A stretch of 64,000 nt of DNA. Source: Cryomorpha sp963748925 (GTDB taxonomy: Bacteria > Bacteroidota > Bacteroidia > Flavobacteriales_D > Cryomorphaceae). Each line of letters opens with the position of its first letter. The first letter of the stretch is position 1. Location: assembly GCA_963748925.1 (NCBI GenBank), contig CAVVKG010000008.1, forward strand, positions 496,001 to 560,000, in the 5' to 3' direction. The notes below the pieces were generated by a model. That model did no database searches and was not told where the DNA came from. It was given only the letters and a program-made list of their open reading frames with translations. Below, one piece after another: positions 1 through 8,542 of this stretch. A program made the position numbers and the translations under genes.

Positions 1-597
1 ATTGAATCAGCCAAGAACAAAAACCTTCCGATAGGCGGTGGCTTGTGGTCTGTGGTTTACCACCCTGAGGATGCTCCTGCCACACCTTATACCGATTGGA
101 CCTTTACCGGCAGAATAGAGCGAATGCCCGAATTTGCCGCACCAAAACTAGGTAAGTTTGACAATGACGTAAGTATGGAGGTAACCATTCCAGAAGATGC
201 TAGCGGCGTGCTATATGCTCTGGGAGGTTTTTCTGGAGGACTGGCCTGCTACATAAAAGACGGCTACCTCTGTTATGAGTATAACCTGTTTGAAATTGAT
301 CGAACGCATATAAAGTCGAAAACAAAGCTACCGACCGGCGATGTTAAAATAGACGTTGTATCGAGATTAACTTCCCCTAAGCGAGGTTCTGCACTGGATG
401 TCACGCTAAAGGTAAATGATAAAGTCGTGGCCGAAGGTCAGGTGCCGGTTACCGCTGCATTTGCTTTTACCGCAAATGATTGCCTTGACTTTGGTAGCGA
501 TTTGGGTTCACCTGTTTCTATAGATTACTACGATGACGCACCATTTGTGTTTAATGGAAACATGGGTACTTCAACCGTTTCATATCCAAAAAAATAA
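1..597 (+). CDS. Arylsulfatase, C-terminal fragment (5' end outside window)
   Basis: The reading frame is open from base 1, so this is the last ~198 residues of a longer protein. The sequence resembles the C-terminal beta-sandwich found after the catalytic domain of large (~770 aa) arylsulfatases: GGFSGGLACYIKDGYLCYEY followed by a KTKLPTGDVKIDV strand and a closing SPVSIDYYDDAPFVFNG segment. In the family this domain packs against the alkaline-phosphatase-like sulfatase core. The catalytic Cys/Ser-x-Pro-x-Arg region is not in the window, so activity cannot be judged. It is followed by a long hairpin and then by a set of small envelope genes on the same strand. The family call is by pattern recognition only. 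Confidence 0.75.
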   Translation: MESAKNKNLPIGGGLWSVVYHPEDAPATPYTDWTFTGRIERMPEFAAPKLGKFDNDVSMEVTIPEDASGVLYALGGFSGGLACYIKDGYLCYEYNLFEIDRTHIKSKTKLPTGDVKIDVVSRLTSPKRGSALDVTLKVNDKVVAEGQVPVTAAFAFTANDCLDFGSDLGSPVSIDYYDDAPFVFNGNMGTSTVSYPKK

Positions 598-604
598 ATA
601 GTTT

Positions 605-658
605 TCAAGGTTAAACGCAGCTCGCTTTTTTCGAAGGTAAGTCTGCGTTTAACCTTGA
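605..658. repeat. Perfect 16-bp inverted repeat behind the sulfatase
   Basis: Arms at 605-620 (TCAAGGTTAAACGCAG) and 643-658 are exact reverse complements around a 22-base spacer. It starts 8 bases after the sulfatase stop. There is no clean T-run, so it is either an imperfect transcription terminator or an mRNA 3'-end stabilising hairpin. Confidence 0.55.
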
Positions 659-718
659 TAAATTATAAAACAAACCTCGTCAGCAACATATACAGAACTA
701 CCATTTTATATAAAAGAA

Positions 719-1219
719 ATGAAAAATCTTATTTTCCCTCTCTTATTATTCGCCATCGCTTTAAGCAGTTGCACAAACGATAGCGGCCATTCCAAAGAAA
801 ATCTTGCGCTCGTTGAAAGCTATATCAAGGCAGTTGAAAACCTTGACCACGACGCGATGGAAAACCTGCTTGACGACAATTACCTCGGACTAGGGCCCTC
901 TTATGGTGATACTATTGGAAAAGCCCAGGCCGTAATAAACTGGAAAGAAAACGTAGATAATCTTTACGAAAAGATAGAATATACGCGCTCAAGAAATGCC
1001 TCGGTCGTTATTTCTTCAGGTGAGAATCAGGGAGACTGGGTAGCAAACTGGGCCGAGCTCCATATTACATACAAAGATGATAGAGGCAAAGTGATTATAT
1101 GGGCAAACTCTATCTATCAAGTAGAAAATCAAAAGATTGTAAAGAGTTACACTTTTTACAATGAAGCCGATGCCCTCGAACAATTAGGCTACGTGTTTAT
1201 CAACCCGAATGACTTGTAA
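719..1219 (+). CDS. SnoaL-like (NTF2-fold) lipoprotein
   Basis: This 166-residue protein begins with a lipoprotein signal peptide (MKNLIFPLLLFAIALSSCTN; lipobox LSSC, modified Cys at residue 18). The rest has the pattern of a SnoaL-like/NTF2-fold domain: an N-terminal helix (ENLALVESYIKAVENLD), a DHDAMENLLDDNYLGLGP turn, and C-terminal beta strands ending in KSYTFYNEADALEQLGY. Such domains bind small ligands or act as small hydrolases or isomerases; no substrate can be read from the sequence. It is 20 bases ahead of the glycine-zipper gene on the same strand and probably cotranscribed. Location would be the periplasmic face of a membrane. Confidence 0.7.
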   Translation: MKNLIFPLLLFAIALSSCTNDSGHSKENLALVESYIKAVENLDHDAMENLLDDNYLGLGPSYGDTIGKAQAVINWKENVDNLYEKIEYTRSRNASVVISSGENQGDWVANWAELHITYKDDRGKVIIWANSIYQVENQKIVKSYTFYNEADALEQLGYVFINPNDL

Positions 1220-1238
1220 ATTGAAAACAAATACGATT

Positions 1239-1745
1239 ATGAAATCCAACTTATTTGCACTTGTTGCTACCTTATTTTTGGCCTACACGGCCTCAGCTCA
1301 GACCGAAACAAAAAGTACATCCATTTCCGGTGGGTTGGGTCTATATGTTTTCCCTTCAAACAATCAAGATCAAGCCACCCAGGAGGCTGATGAGGCCTCT
1401 TGCTACAAATGGGCACAAGAGCAAACGGGTGTTGATCCATTGAATCCCACTAAAGTTGAAGCCGCTCAAGTTGATAGAGCGGCCGATGGGACTGCGGTGG
1501 TAGGTGCCGTGGGAGGTGCCGCGGCAGGAGCGGCTATCGGAGCCATAGCCGGCGATGCAGGCAAAGGAGCTGCCATAGGCGCAGTTGTGGGAGGATTGAG
1601 AGGTAGAAGAGCGAAAGTAGTAGGTGACGAAATGGAGCAGCAAGCGAACAATCAGGATGCTGCTGCCCAGGAAAAAGCCGCTATGGATAATTATAAGAAA
1701 GCCTTTACAGCTTGCATGGAAGGCAAGGGTTACACAGTAAAATAA
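1239..1745 (+). CDS. Exported glycine-zipper protein
   Basis: The start at 1239 (MKSNLFALVATLFLAYTASAQ) gives a normal signal peptide with an AQ cleavage site; an upstream in-frame ATG at 1209 overlaps the previous gene and only adds a non-signal-like extension. The mature protein contains a glycine zipper near residues 87-120 (VGGAAAGAAIGAIAGDAGKG), the pattern of YMGG/Gly-zipper proteins that insert in or bridge membranes. Two cysteines, one before the zipper (EASCYKWAQEQTG) and one near the C-terminus (FTACMEGKGY), could pair. The gene sits 7 bases before the beta-barrel gene. Its function is unknown; proteins of this type are seen in envelope stress contexts. Confidence 0.7.
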   Translation: MKSNLFALVATLFLAYTASAQTETKSTSISGGLGLYVFPSNNQDQATQEADEASCYKWAQEQTGVDPLNPTKVEAAQVDRAADGTAVVGAVGGAAAGAAIGAIAGDAGKGAAIGAVVGGLRGRRAKVVGDEMEQQANNQDAAAQEKAAMDNYKKAFTACMEGKGYTVK

Positions 1746-1752
1746 GAATTGA

Positions 1753-2457
1753 ATGAAAATGAAAAAGTATCTGATCTTACTTCTATTAGCGTGTTCTGCT
1801 TATCAGGCACAATCGCAGGTTTTAATTTCTTTGCTATTCGGAGACAAACTCAACTCTCCCGGAATGGAGTTTGGTCTGGAAGGGGGAGTCAATTTTTCTC
1901 AAATGAATGGTTTGGAAAGCGATAAGTACTTGCCAACTTTTAATCTGGGTTTCTATTTTGATATTCGGTTAAATGATCCCTGGTATCTCTACACTGCTGT
2001 ATTAGTTAAGGCTCAAATGGGAACAAATGATTTGTCGGCGGCAGATCTCGATTTTCTTGATGCTGAAGTATATGCCCAGTATGGTGATTACAGTCAGCGC
2101 TTGAATTATTTTATTGTACCTGCACTAGCCAAGTACAAACTAAAAAATCACCTCTATTTTGAGGTGGGCCCGCAATTTGCGTTGATGCACAAAGCATGGG
2201 TACAATACAACACTGATGAAGGTGGCATTGAAGGGCGTATACGTGAGGACAATATGGACATGCTCAATAGATTTGACGTAGGGGCTACTGGTGGTTTTGG
2301 CTATCGGCTTCTGGATGGCAAAGGAATGACTATCGGGGTTAAATATTACTACGGATTCGTAGATGTTTACAAAGACAAATCAGGAACAAATAACAACTCC
2401 TTGTTCTTAAAATTCAATATTCCTATTGGGGCACCTAAAGCAAGTACTCCGCAATAA
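1753..2457 (+). CDS. Outer-membrane beta-barrel protein (PorT-like)
   Basis: This 234-residue protein has a signal peptide (MKMKKYLILLLLACSAYQAQSQ) followed by alternating beta strands such as MEFGLEGGVNFSQMNG and FDIRLNDPWYLYTAVLVKAQ, and a C-terminal strand LFLKFNIPIGAP. This is the pattern of the outer-membrane beta-barrel domain family (PorT-like, 8-stranded) common in Bacteroidota. A second possible start lies two codons downstream (1759). It follows the glycine-zipper gene by 7 bases. No enzyme motif is visible; the role is likely structural or transport at the outer membrane. Confidence 0.72.
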   Translation: MKMKKYLILLLLACSAYQAQSQVLISLLFGDKLNSPGMEFGLEGGVNFSQMNGLESDKYLPTFNLGFYFDIRLNDPWYLYTAVLVKAQMGTNDLSAADLDFLDAEVYAQYGDYSQRLNYFIVPALAKYKLKNHLYFEVGPQFALMHKAWVQYNTDEGGIEGRIREDNMDMLNRFDVGATGGFGYRLLDGKGMTIGVKYYYGFVDVYKDKSGTNNNSLFLKFNIPIGAPKASTPQ

Positions 2458-2526
2458 TAAAATTTCTATTGTGCGATAAAACCAGGTGAGTATTTCTGTT
2501 ACAATCAACCAATCAATACCCAAATC

Positions 2527-3690
2527 ATGAATTCCGTAAAAATCTCACTGGCCCTGGTAATAATTCTTGGGACAATCTTTACCGTAAGCGGTCAAGTAAA
2601 TCCTGCTGAGCCTTCAACTCCCTCATCCCCAACTGATGAAACAAAGCTGACTTTTTACGGCTTTGGACGAACCAATTTTATCTGGGATGATCAGGAATTA
2701 GGAAGAAGCGATTTATTTGTTCCAGGCAACATCACGGTGGGTGGTGGTACAAAAAATCCCAGTTTTTTTATTGGCGCGAAGCAAACCCGCTTGGGAATTG
2801 ACCTGAAGCACTCAATAGGGGATGACGATATTACCATAAAAGTTGAAGGTGATTTTCACAACGATGCTTCTGATGCAACCGGAATCTTCCGTATGAGGCA
2901 TGCTTACGCTCAGTTTCGATTTGTTCTTGTGGGGATGACTTGGAGTAACTTTTTTGATATAGACGCCAATGCTTCGTCGGTTGATTTTGAGGGTCCGATG
3001 AGTTCCACGCTGTCGCGAACCCCGCAAATTCGTTTTGCAACCTATAAAACCAAGAATGTTCTTTCTTTATCATTCGAAAATCCAATCGAAAAAATAACCT
3101 TCACGGTAGATAGTATTTCGGCTTTGCCTGAACGTTTCCCTGACGTAATTGGAGCTTACCGCATTAATGGTAAGTTCGGATTCGTAAAGGTAGCGGCTTT
3201 GGTTCGCGAGCTGCGATATCAGAGTGATGAAGCAAGAAGTCTGTTCGGATACGGAATCTCGGTAATGGGAGCCATTAAGGCTGGAGATCGCGACAAATTG
3301 AGATTTCAAGGAGTAATGGGAACCGGCGTGGCTAAATACATTGAAGGCTCATCGGGATTAAACTACGATGCAATTAACAATGGTACCAATGAATTGGAAG
3401 CGCTTCAAATGAGGGGTGCGAGTATTTCTTACCAGCATTTTTGGAAGGAACACATGCACTCGTCTATCACAGGTGGTTACCTGGATGTAGAAGAAAACGA
3501 AAACCTCGCGGCTGGCAATTACCAATCTGGATACTACGGTTCTGTGAATCTTTTCTGGAATGTGTTGAGTCAATTGACCTTTGGTGCTGAAACGCTGGTC
3601 GGTCAACGGGTCAATGTAAACGACGATTCTGGAACCGGCGTACGAGTAGAAATGAGTGCAACTTATAAATTCAATAAACCTATCAAATAA
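2527..3690 (+). CDS. DcaP-like outer-membrane porin
   Basis: This 387-residue protein has a signal peptide ending near VSGQ, a Pro/Ser/Thr-rich linker (residues ~24-38), then a porin barrel starting KLTFYGFGRTNFIWDDQ. The segment FFIGAKQTRLGIDLKHSIG with GMTWSNFFDIDANASSVDFE is typical of the DcaP-like trimeric porin family, whose members pass small organic anions such as dicarboxylates. The protein ends with a beta strand VRVEMSATYKFN. It lies 13 bases upstream of the carbonic anhydrase start, suggesting a shared transcript. The substrate is not deducible. Confidence 0.75.
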   Translation: MNSVKISLALVIILGTIFTVSGQVNPAEPSTPSSPTDETKLTFYGFGRTNFIWDDQELGRSDLFVPGNITVGGGTKNPSFFIGAKQTRLGIDLKHSIGDDDITIKVEGDFHNDASDATGIFRMRHAYAQFRFVLVGMTWSNFFDIDANASSVDFEGPMSSTLSRTPQIRFATYKTKNVLSLSFENPIEKITFTVDSISALPERFPDVIGAYRINGKFGFVKVAALVRELRYQSDEARSLFGYGISVMGAIKAGDRDKLRFQGVMGTGVAKYIEGSSGLNYDAINNGTNELEALQMRGASISYQHFWKEHMHSSITGGYLDVEENENLAAGNYQSGYYGSVNLFWNVLSQLTFGAETLVGQRVNVNDDSGTGVRVEMSATYKFNKPIK

Positions 3691-3703
3691 AACCTCCCTA
3701 ATC

Positions 3704-4513
3704 ATGAAGTTTAAAGCAGTAATTCTCGCATCGTCAATTCTAATGGCTGGATGCGGACAGCAAACAGAACAAGAAACAAAATCGCCTGAAAGCGTAGAAA
3801 ATGCAAACGAGATAAAAGAAACTGCCCCTGACGCAGAAGCTAAAATGCAACAAGGGTACGTACTACCCGGATTGAAGCATGGGTTATCTCAATCTCCTAT
3901 CAATATCAATTCGCAGATGGCGGAAGGAGGAGGTTCGCACGAAATTGTGATGAATTTTAAAGATGAAATAAACAAGGTTGACAACCTTGGCCATACTGTG
4001 CAATTGGACTTCAAAGAAGGAAGTTCTATTACTGCCGACAATGAAACCTTCGATTTTATCCAATGCCACTTTCATACCCCTTCTGAGCATTTAATAGATG
4101 GTCTGACCTTTCCTATGGAAATGCATATCGTAAATACAATGTCTAATCAGCCGGAAGATGCCACAACTGAGTACCTCGTTATTTCAGCTCTTTTTAAAGA
4201 AGGAAAGGAAAACAAGTTTATCTCTGAGTTTCTAAATTCTATTCCTAAAGAAGAAAAGTCTTCTACGGAAATGAAAGTAGGATTTGTCAAGCTCTCTGAT
4301 CTATTCGGAAAGGCAACAAAAGATATGCTTGGGCAATACTACTATTACAAAGGTTCTTTGACCACCCCTCCTTTTACAGAGTCGGTCAGGTGGTATGTTT
4401 CAAAACATATTTTTGAAGCTTCAGCGGCTCAAATTGAAGCCATTAATAAAATTGAAGGAAACAACGCTCGACACGTGCAAGCCCTTTACGGACGTGTTGT
4501 CAAAAATGACTAA
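3704..4513 (+). CDS. Alpha-class carbonic anhydrase, lipoprotein
   Basis: The start at 3704 gives a lipoprotein signal (MKFKAVILASSILMAGCGQQ; lipobox MAGC); the longer frame starting at 3656 overlaps the porin gene and lacks a signal. Alpha-carbonic anhydrase landmarks are all present: LSQSPININ near the N-terminus, the zinc-ligand region QCHFHTPSEH with EMHIVN 15 residues on (three His ligands), and the YKGSLTTPPFTESVRW substrate-pocket segment. The enzyme interconverts CO2 and bicarbonate, here in the periplasm or on a lipid anchor. It is the last gene of the envelope cluster and is followed by a strong hairpin. Confidence 0.9.
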   Translation: MKFKAVILASSILMAGCGQQTEQETKSPESVENANEIKETAPDAEAKMQQGYVLPGLKHGLSQSPININSQMAEGGGSHEIVMNFKDEINKVDNLGHTVQLDFKEGSSITADNETFDFIQCHFHTPSEHLIDGLTFPMEMHIVNTMSNQPEDATTEYLVISALFKEGKENKFISEFLNSIPKEEKSSTEMKVGFVKLSDLFGKATKDMLGQYYYYKGSLTTPPFTESVRWYVSKHIFEASAAQIEAINKIEGNNARHVQALYGRVVKND

Positions 4514-4592
4514 GAACGTCTAAAGGTTCTAATTTCAGCGGCTATTTTATCAAAACAATATTTTGAAATGCCCTACAAATAAGAGTACGCTA

Positions 4593-4625
4593 TTTTCTGC
4601 CTGCCTACACGAGGCAGGCAGAAAA
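4593..4625. terminator. Bidirectional terminator, 13-bp perfect stem
   Basis: Arms 4593-4605 (TTTTCTGCCTGCC) and 4613-4625 pair perfectly around a 7-base loop, with T/A runs on both sides, so it can terminate the carbonic anhydrase transcript and anything coming from the minus-strand relic. The GCCTGCC core also resembles short dispersed palindromes of Bacteroidota genomes. Confidence 0.75.
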
Positions 4626-4650
4626 AATAAACTGAAGGACCTCATATAAA

Positions 4651-5345
4651 TCAATGCTGGCACTGCTTAATGCCTTCTGAATTCAATTTGAGGCTTTGAA
4701 AGTTAAAAATGTCATACATTCTTTCCCCAAAGTCACAAGAGTTCCCCTTATCCTTCACTTCTTCATCCTTCTCTATACTGTTAAATCCATACCTACAATC
4801 CGGCACATTAAAATTCCTATTCGCCTGAAGCATCCCCAAACGGATAGTAATTATTCCCTGCAATCATTTCAGGAACCAAAGTACCGGGCACACCTGCTCT
4901 GAGCGTTGCATGCTTCTCGACAGAAACTACTGCCCGTACATTACCCAAGTGGTCGCTTACCTCGTACACTTTTTTGTTTAAAACCAAGCGCGTACAAGTC
5001 ATCTTCTTCGGCACCGGGCTGAGCAGCTTTAATAACTTTCTGCATGGGCACGTAATACCGCAGCGAGAAAGTGCTTGACAAAACCAATTTATTACTCCAC
5101 GTCTTACTCCCATCAGGATTATTGATCACCCTTACGCTCCCGGAATAATAGCCGGCAATGTACATTTGGTCGTCAACTAAATGTCTGAACTCACTCAAAG
5201 CGTTTAACCTGGTACTGGAATAAAGAACCTCCTCTGAAGCAGAGACCAAGTTTTTCCGTAAAAAAAAGTACTTCCACTGTACCTGCTGATGTAGTAGAGG
5301 TATCCGGTTTCAGGGCCGAAACAAATTCTACCTGACAATTTTCAT
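4651..5345 (-). pseudogene. RHS-repeat-associated core relic
   Basis: Three overlapping minus-strand frames each hold part of the classic Bacteroidota RHS core. Frame A (5249-4941) has MYIAGYYSGSVRVI and a C-terminal LYALGF; frame B (5113-4817) continues with KKVYEVSDHLGNVRAVVS and AGNNYYPFG; frame C (4863-4651) continues with YGFNSIEKDEEVKDKGNSCDFGERMYD. The family normally reads these in one frame as ...LSNHLGNV...YYPFG...YGFNGKEKD...DFGARIYD. Frameshifts therefore lie near 4990 and near 4850, and the tail after MYD has diverged. An open stretch up to about 5345 in another frame probably belongs to the same relic. It is the broken 3' end of a polymorphic-toxin/RHS gene, now at the left edge of the defence island. 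Confidence 0.8.
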
Positions 5346-5349
5346 CTCA

Positions 5350-5380
5350 TTGAAACAATCCATTTACAATAGTATATTTA
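5350..5380 (+). promoter_or_regulatory. Candidate promoter of the hsd operon
   Basis: TTG at 5350-5352, a 20-base spacer and TATATTTA at 5373-5380 match the Bacteroidota sigma-A form (TTTG, 19-21 bases, TAnnTTTG) except for the last base. It is about 95 bases upstream of hsdR and points along the operon. Confidence 0.45.
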
Positions 5381-5405
5381 CGGTTATATTTCTAACAGAG
5401 CTGCT

Positions 5406-5465
5406 ATGAGCATGAAAGAAATTCCAGAATTGAACTTTCGAGAGAATTTATGCGCAAATGATTAA
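5406..5465 (+). CDS. Possible 19-residue leader peptide before hsdR
   Basis: A short frame MSMKEIPELNFRENLCAND ends 11 bases before the hsdR start and lies downstream of the candidate promoter. It could be a translated leader that couples to hsdR, or simply a leftover of an older gene end. There is no similarity I can name; the call rests only on position and an in-frame ATG. Confidence 0.25.
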   Translation: MSMKEIPELNFRENLCAND

Positions 5466-5476
5466 CCCCTAACCAA

Positions 5477-8400
5477 ATGTTTAACGAAGACTCGCGCGTA
5501 AAAATCCCAACCATCCTGCATCTATGCCGGCTGGGCTACAGGTACCTGTCACTGAAAGGTGCGCAGTGGGACAAGGAAACGAATGTATTTACCGAAATAT
5601 TTGAGCAGAGCTTATGTCGCATTAATCCAAATGCTGAGGTAGATGATATAAAAAGATATTACAGCGACCTTGCGCTGATGCTCGAAAACGAGGATTTGGG
5701 AAGGGAGTTTTTCGGAAAGCTGAAACAGCAAACTGGTATAAAACTTATTGATTTTGAGAATTTCGACAACAATAGTTTTCACGTAGTTACAGAACTTCCC
5801 TGTGAGAAAGACGACGAGAGCTTTCGTCCGGATATTACATTGTTGATCAACGGAATGCCGCTTGTTTTTACAGAAGTAAAAAAACCGAATAACCGCGAAG
5901 GTATTCTCGCTGAGCGAAACCGTATTTACACCCGATTCCAAAACAAGAAGTTCCGGAAGTTTATCAATATCACCCAGCTCATGGTATTCTCGAATAATAT
6001 GGAATATGATGATGGTGATATCGAACCCTTGCAGGGAGCTTATTATGCCACGCCATCTTACAAAAAGCCGGGATTCAACTATTTTCGGGAAGAGGATGAT
6101 GCCTACAAGTCGCCGAACCTACTGGAGCTTGACGATGCGCTGGAGAATGAAATTCTAAAGGACAATAACCTTACGAGCATAAAAGAGTCCCGTGAGTTTG
6201 CTACCAATAAAAACGTGGATGCCCCGACCAATCGGATTTGCACTTCACTTTTCAGCAAAGAGCGACTCAAATTTATGCTTCAGTATTCCATTGTGTATGT
6301 GGATGAAGTGAACGGATTGGAGAAGCACGTAATGCGTTATCCGCAAATATTTGCCACCAAGGCCATTGAAGAAAAGCTCAATGAAGGCATAAGAAAAGGG
6401 ATTATCTGGCATACGCAGGGAAGTGGAAAAACGGCTTTGGCCTTTTACAATGTTCACCATCTTACCGATTACTATCAGCGGAAGGAAGTAGTACCAAAGT
6501 TCTATTTTATCGTTGACCGGCTGGACCTACTTACCCAAGCTGCCGCCGAATTTGAGGCACGTGGACTGAAAGTGCGACGTGTTAACTCGAGATCAGAATT
6601 TGCTGCGGAGATAAAATCTACGCTGGCAGTGCAAAACGATAGCGGACGCAGAGAAATCACGGTTGTGAATATCCAGAAATTCAAAGACGATCCCGACGTA
6701 ATTCGAAATACGGATTATCATCTCGGTATTCAACGGATTTACTTTCTGGATGAAGTGCACCGCAGCTACAATCCAAAAGGGAGTTTTCTTGCCAACTTGA
6801 AAGAATCAGATCCCAATGCAATAAAAATCGGATTGACGGGTACGCCCTTACTCGGTACCGATTTTAACTCAAGAGACCTTTTCGGAAATTATATCCACAA
6901 ATATTATTACAACGCATCTATAAAAGACGGCTACACCCTGCGATTGATTCGCGAGGAGATCGAAACAAAGTATAAACTAACCCTGAAAGAAACCCTTGCA
7001 AGTATTAAGGTACTACGCGGTGAAGGCAGTAAAAAGGAACTTTATGCGCATCCTGTTTTCGCGCAAGCGTTGCTTAAATACATTGTAGAAGATTTTGAAG
7101 ATTCACGCTTGCGTTTTGGCGACAATAGCATTGGAGGGATGATTGTTTGCGATTCTTCAGATCAGGCGAAGGCAATGCACGAAATTTTTATTGAGAAGTA
7201 CGCACTTCGAGAAGAAGTGCCAATGCTTATGGCTGCCGATCCGGAAGAGACCTACAGCTTAAAGAAAAAGGAAGCGCGAAAAGTAAAAACAGCTGCACTT
7301 ATTTTGCATGATGTTGGCACCAAAAGTGATCGCAAGGATTGGGTAGATCAATTCAAAGCAGGAAAGATAGACCTGCTCTTTGTTTACAATATGCTTCTCA
7401 CAGGCTTTGATGCGCGAAGACTCAAAAAACTGTATTTGGGAAGAGTAGTAAAATCACATAACCTGCTTCAAACCCTTACCCGTGTTAATCGAACGTACAA
7501 AGATTTCAGATACGGGTATGTGGTTGATTTTGCTGATATTCAAAGCGAGTTTGACAAAACCAACAAAGCCTATTTTGATGAATTGCAATCTGAACTGGGT
7601 GATGAATTACAGCATTATTCCGATCTTTTTCTAAATGCCGAAGAAATTGAAGAGCAGATTGAAGGAATCAAAGATGCACTCTTTCATTTCGACACCATCA
7701 ATGCCGAAATATTTAACCAGCAGGTAAGCGAGATAAACGATCGCAAGCAGATGCTCGATATTGTGAAAGCACTCAATACTGCACGGAGTTTGTACAATTT
7801 GATTCGCCTTACGGGAAATTACGAATTGCTTGAGAAACTCGATTTCAGGAAACTGACTCAACTCGCTCGTGTAGCCGAGGAAAGGCTTGCATTGATAAAT
7901 CAAAAAGCACAATTGGAAAGTGGCGATTCCACTACCAACTTGCTGAACGTAGCCCTTGAGAATGTTGTTTTTGCTTTCACCAAAGTGCGCGAAGAAGAAA
8001 TGGTGCTCGCCGATGCACTCAAAGATATTTTGCGGAAAACGCGGGAATCACTCGCAGATAATTTTGATAAACGCTCGCCCGAATTTATTTCCTTGAAGGA
8101 AGAGTTGGAAAGGCTTTTCAAGAAGAAGAATCTGAACGAGGTGACCAAAGAAGAGATGGAGGCAAATATCGAAGCACTAAAAGCCATTTTCGCTAAAGCG
8201 AAAGAAGACGATCGGAAGAACAGATTGCTACGCGCAAAATATGCCAACGATGCCAAGTACGCGCGCATACACAAACGACTGATGGAAATAGGCGAGCCAA
8301 CCAAAGTGGAAGCCCTGCTTTTTGAAGCACTCAACGATTTGAAACAGGCTGCCGATGCGCAGATATTGCAAAACGCACGAATGCTCAGCAACGAAGGTTT

Positions 8401-8542
8401 TGTAGAGCGCATGCTGATGAAAGAAGTGATAGAACAATTTGAAAATAAACACCATATAGATCTTACTGCCGATGAAACCCGCCTAATAAACAAGCTGGTG
8501 GTAAGAGAATATTTAAATGAATATAACGGAGCAGCCGCATGA
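5477..8542 (+). CDS. hsdR: Type I restriction enzyme, R subunit
   Basis: This 1021-residue protein is the motor/nuclease subunit that, in complex with HsdM and HsdS, translocates and cuts unmodified DNA. The N-terminal PD-(D/E)XK nuclease is visible as DITLLINGMPLVFTEVKK (D about 117, E-V-K about 131-133). Helicase motifs follow: Walker A HTQGSGKTALAF (~311-322), DEVH box YFLDEVHRSYNPKG (~424-437), motif III IGLTGTPLLG, motif VI NLLQTLTRVNRTYKDF. A long charged helical C-terminus (from ~residue 700) is the usual HsdM-contact region. Its stop overlaps the hsdM start (ATGA), implying translational coupling. The gene appears intact. Confidence 0.95.
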   Translation: MFNEDSRVKIPTILHLCRLGYRYLSLKGAQWDKETNVFTEIFEQSLCRINPNAEVDDIKRYYSDLALMLENEDLGREFFGKLKQQTGIKLIDFENFDNNSFHVVTELPCEKDDESFRPDITLLINGMPLVFTEVKKPNNREGILAERNRIYTRFQNKKFRKFINITQLMVFSNNMEYDDGDIEPLQGAYYATPSYKKPGFNYFREEDDAYKSPNLLELDDALENEILKDNNLTSIKESREFATNKNVDAPTNRICTSLFSKERLKFMLQYSIVYVDEVNGLEKHVMRYPQIFATKAIEEKLNEGIRKGIIWHTQGSGKTALAFYNVHHLTDYYQRKEVVPKFYFIVDRLDLLTQAAAEFEARGLKVRRVNSRSEFAAEIKSTLAVQNDSGRREITVVNIQKFKDDPDVIRNTDYHLGIQRIYFLDEVHRSYNPKGSFLANLKESDPNAIKIGLTGTPLLGTDFNSRDLFGNYIHKYYYNASIKDGYTLRLIREEIETKYKLTLKETLASIKVLRGEGSKKELYAHPVFAQALLKYIVEDFEDSRLRFGDNSIGGMIVCDSSDQAKAMHEIFIEKYALREEVPMLMAADPEETYSLKKKEARKVKTAALILHDVGTKSDRKDWVDQFKAGKIDLLFVYNMLLTGFDARRLKKLYLGRVVKSHNLLQTLTRVNRTYKDFRYGYVVDFADIQSEFDKTNKAYFDELQSELGDELQHYSDLFLNAEEIEEQIEGIKDALFHFDTINAEIFNQQVSEINDRKQMLDIVKALNTARSLYNLIRLTGNYELLEKLDFRKLTQLARVAEERLALINQKAQLESGDSTTNLLNVALENVVFAFTKVREEEMVLADALKDILRKTRESLADNFDKRSPEFISLKEELERLFKKKNLNEVTKEEMEANIEALKAIFAKAKEDDRKNRLLRAKYANDAKYARIHKRLMEIGEPTKVEALLFEALNDLKQAADAQILQNARMLSNEGFVERMLMKEVIEQFENKHHIDLTADETRLINKLVVREYLNEYNGAAA

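Noticed and set aside
4696..4902. 68-aa plus-strand frame
   Set aside because: Antisense to the RHS relic, which explains the conserved signal here.
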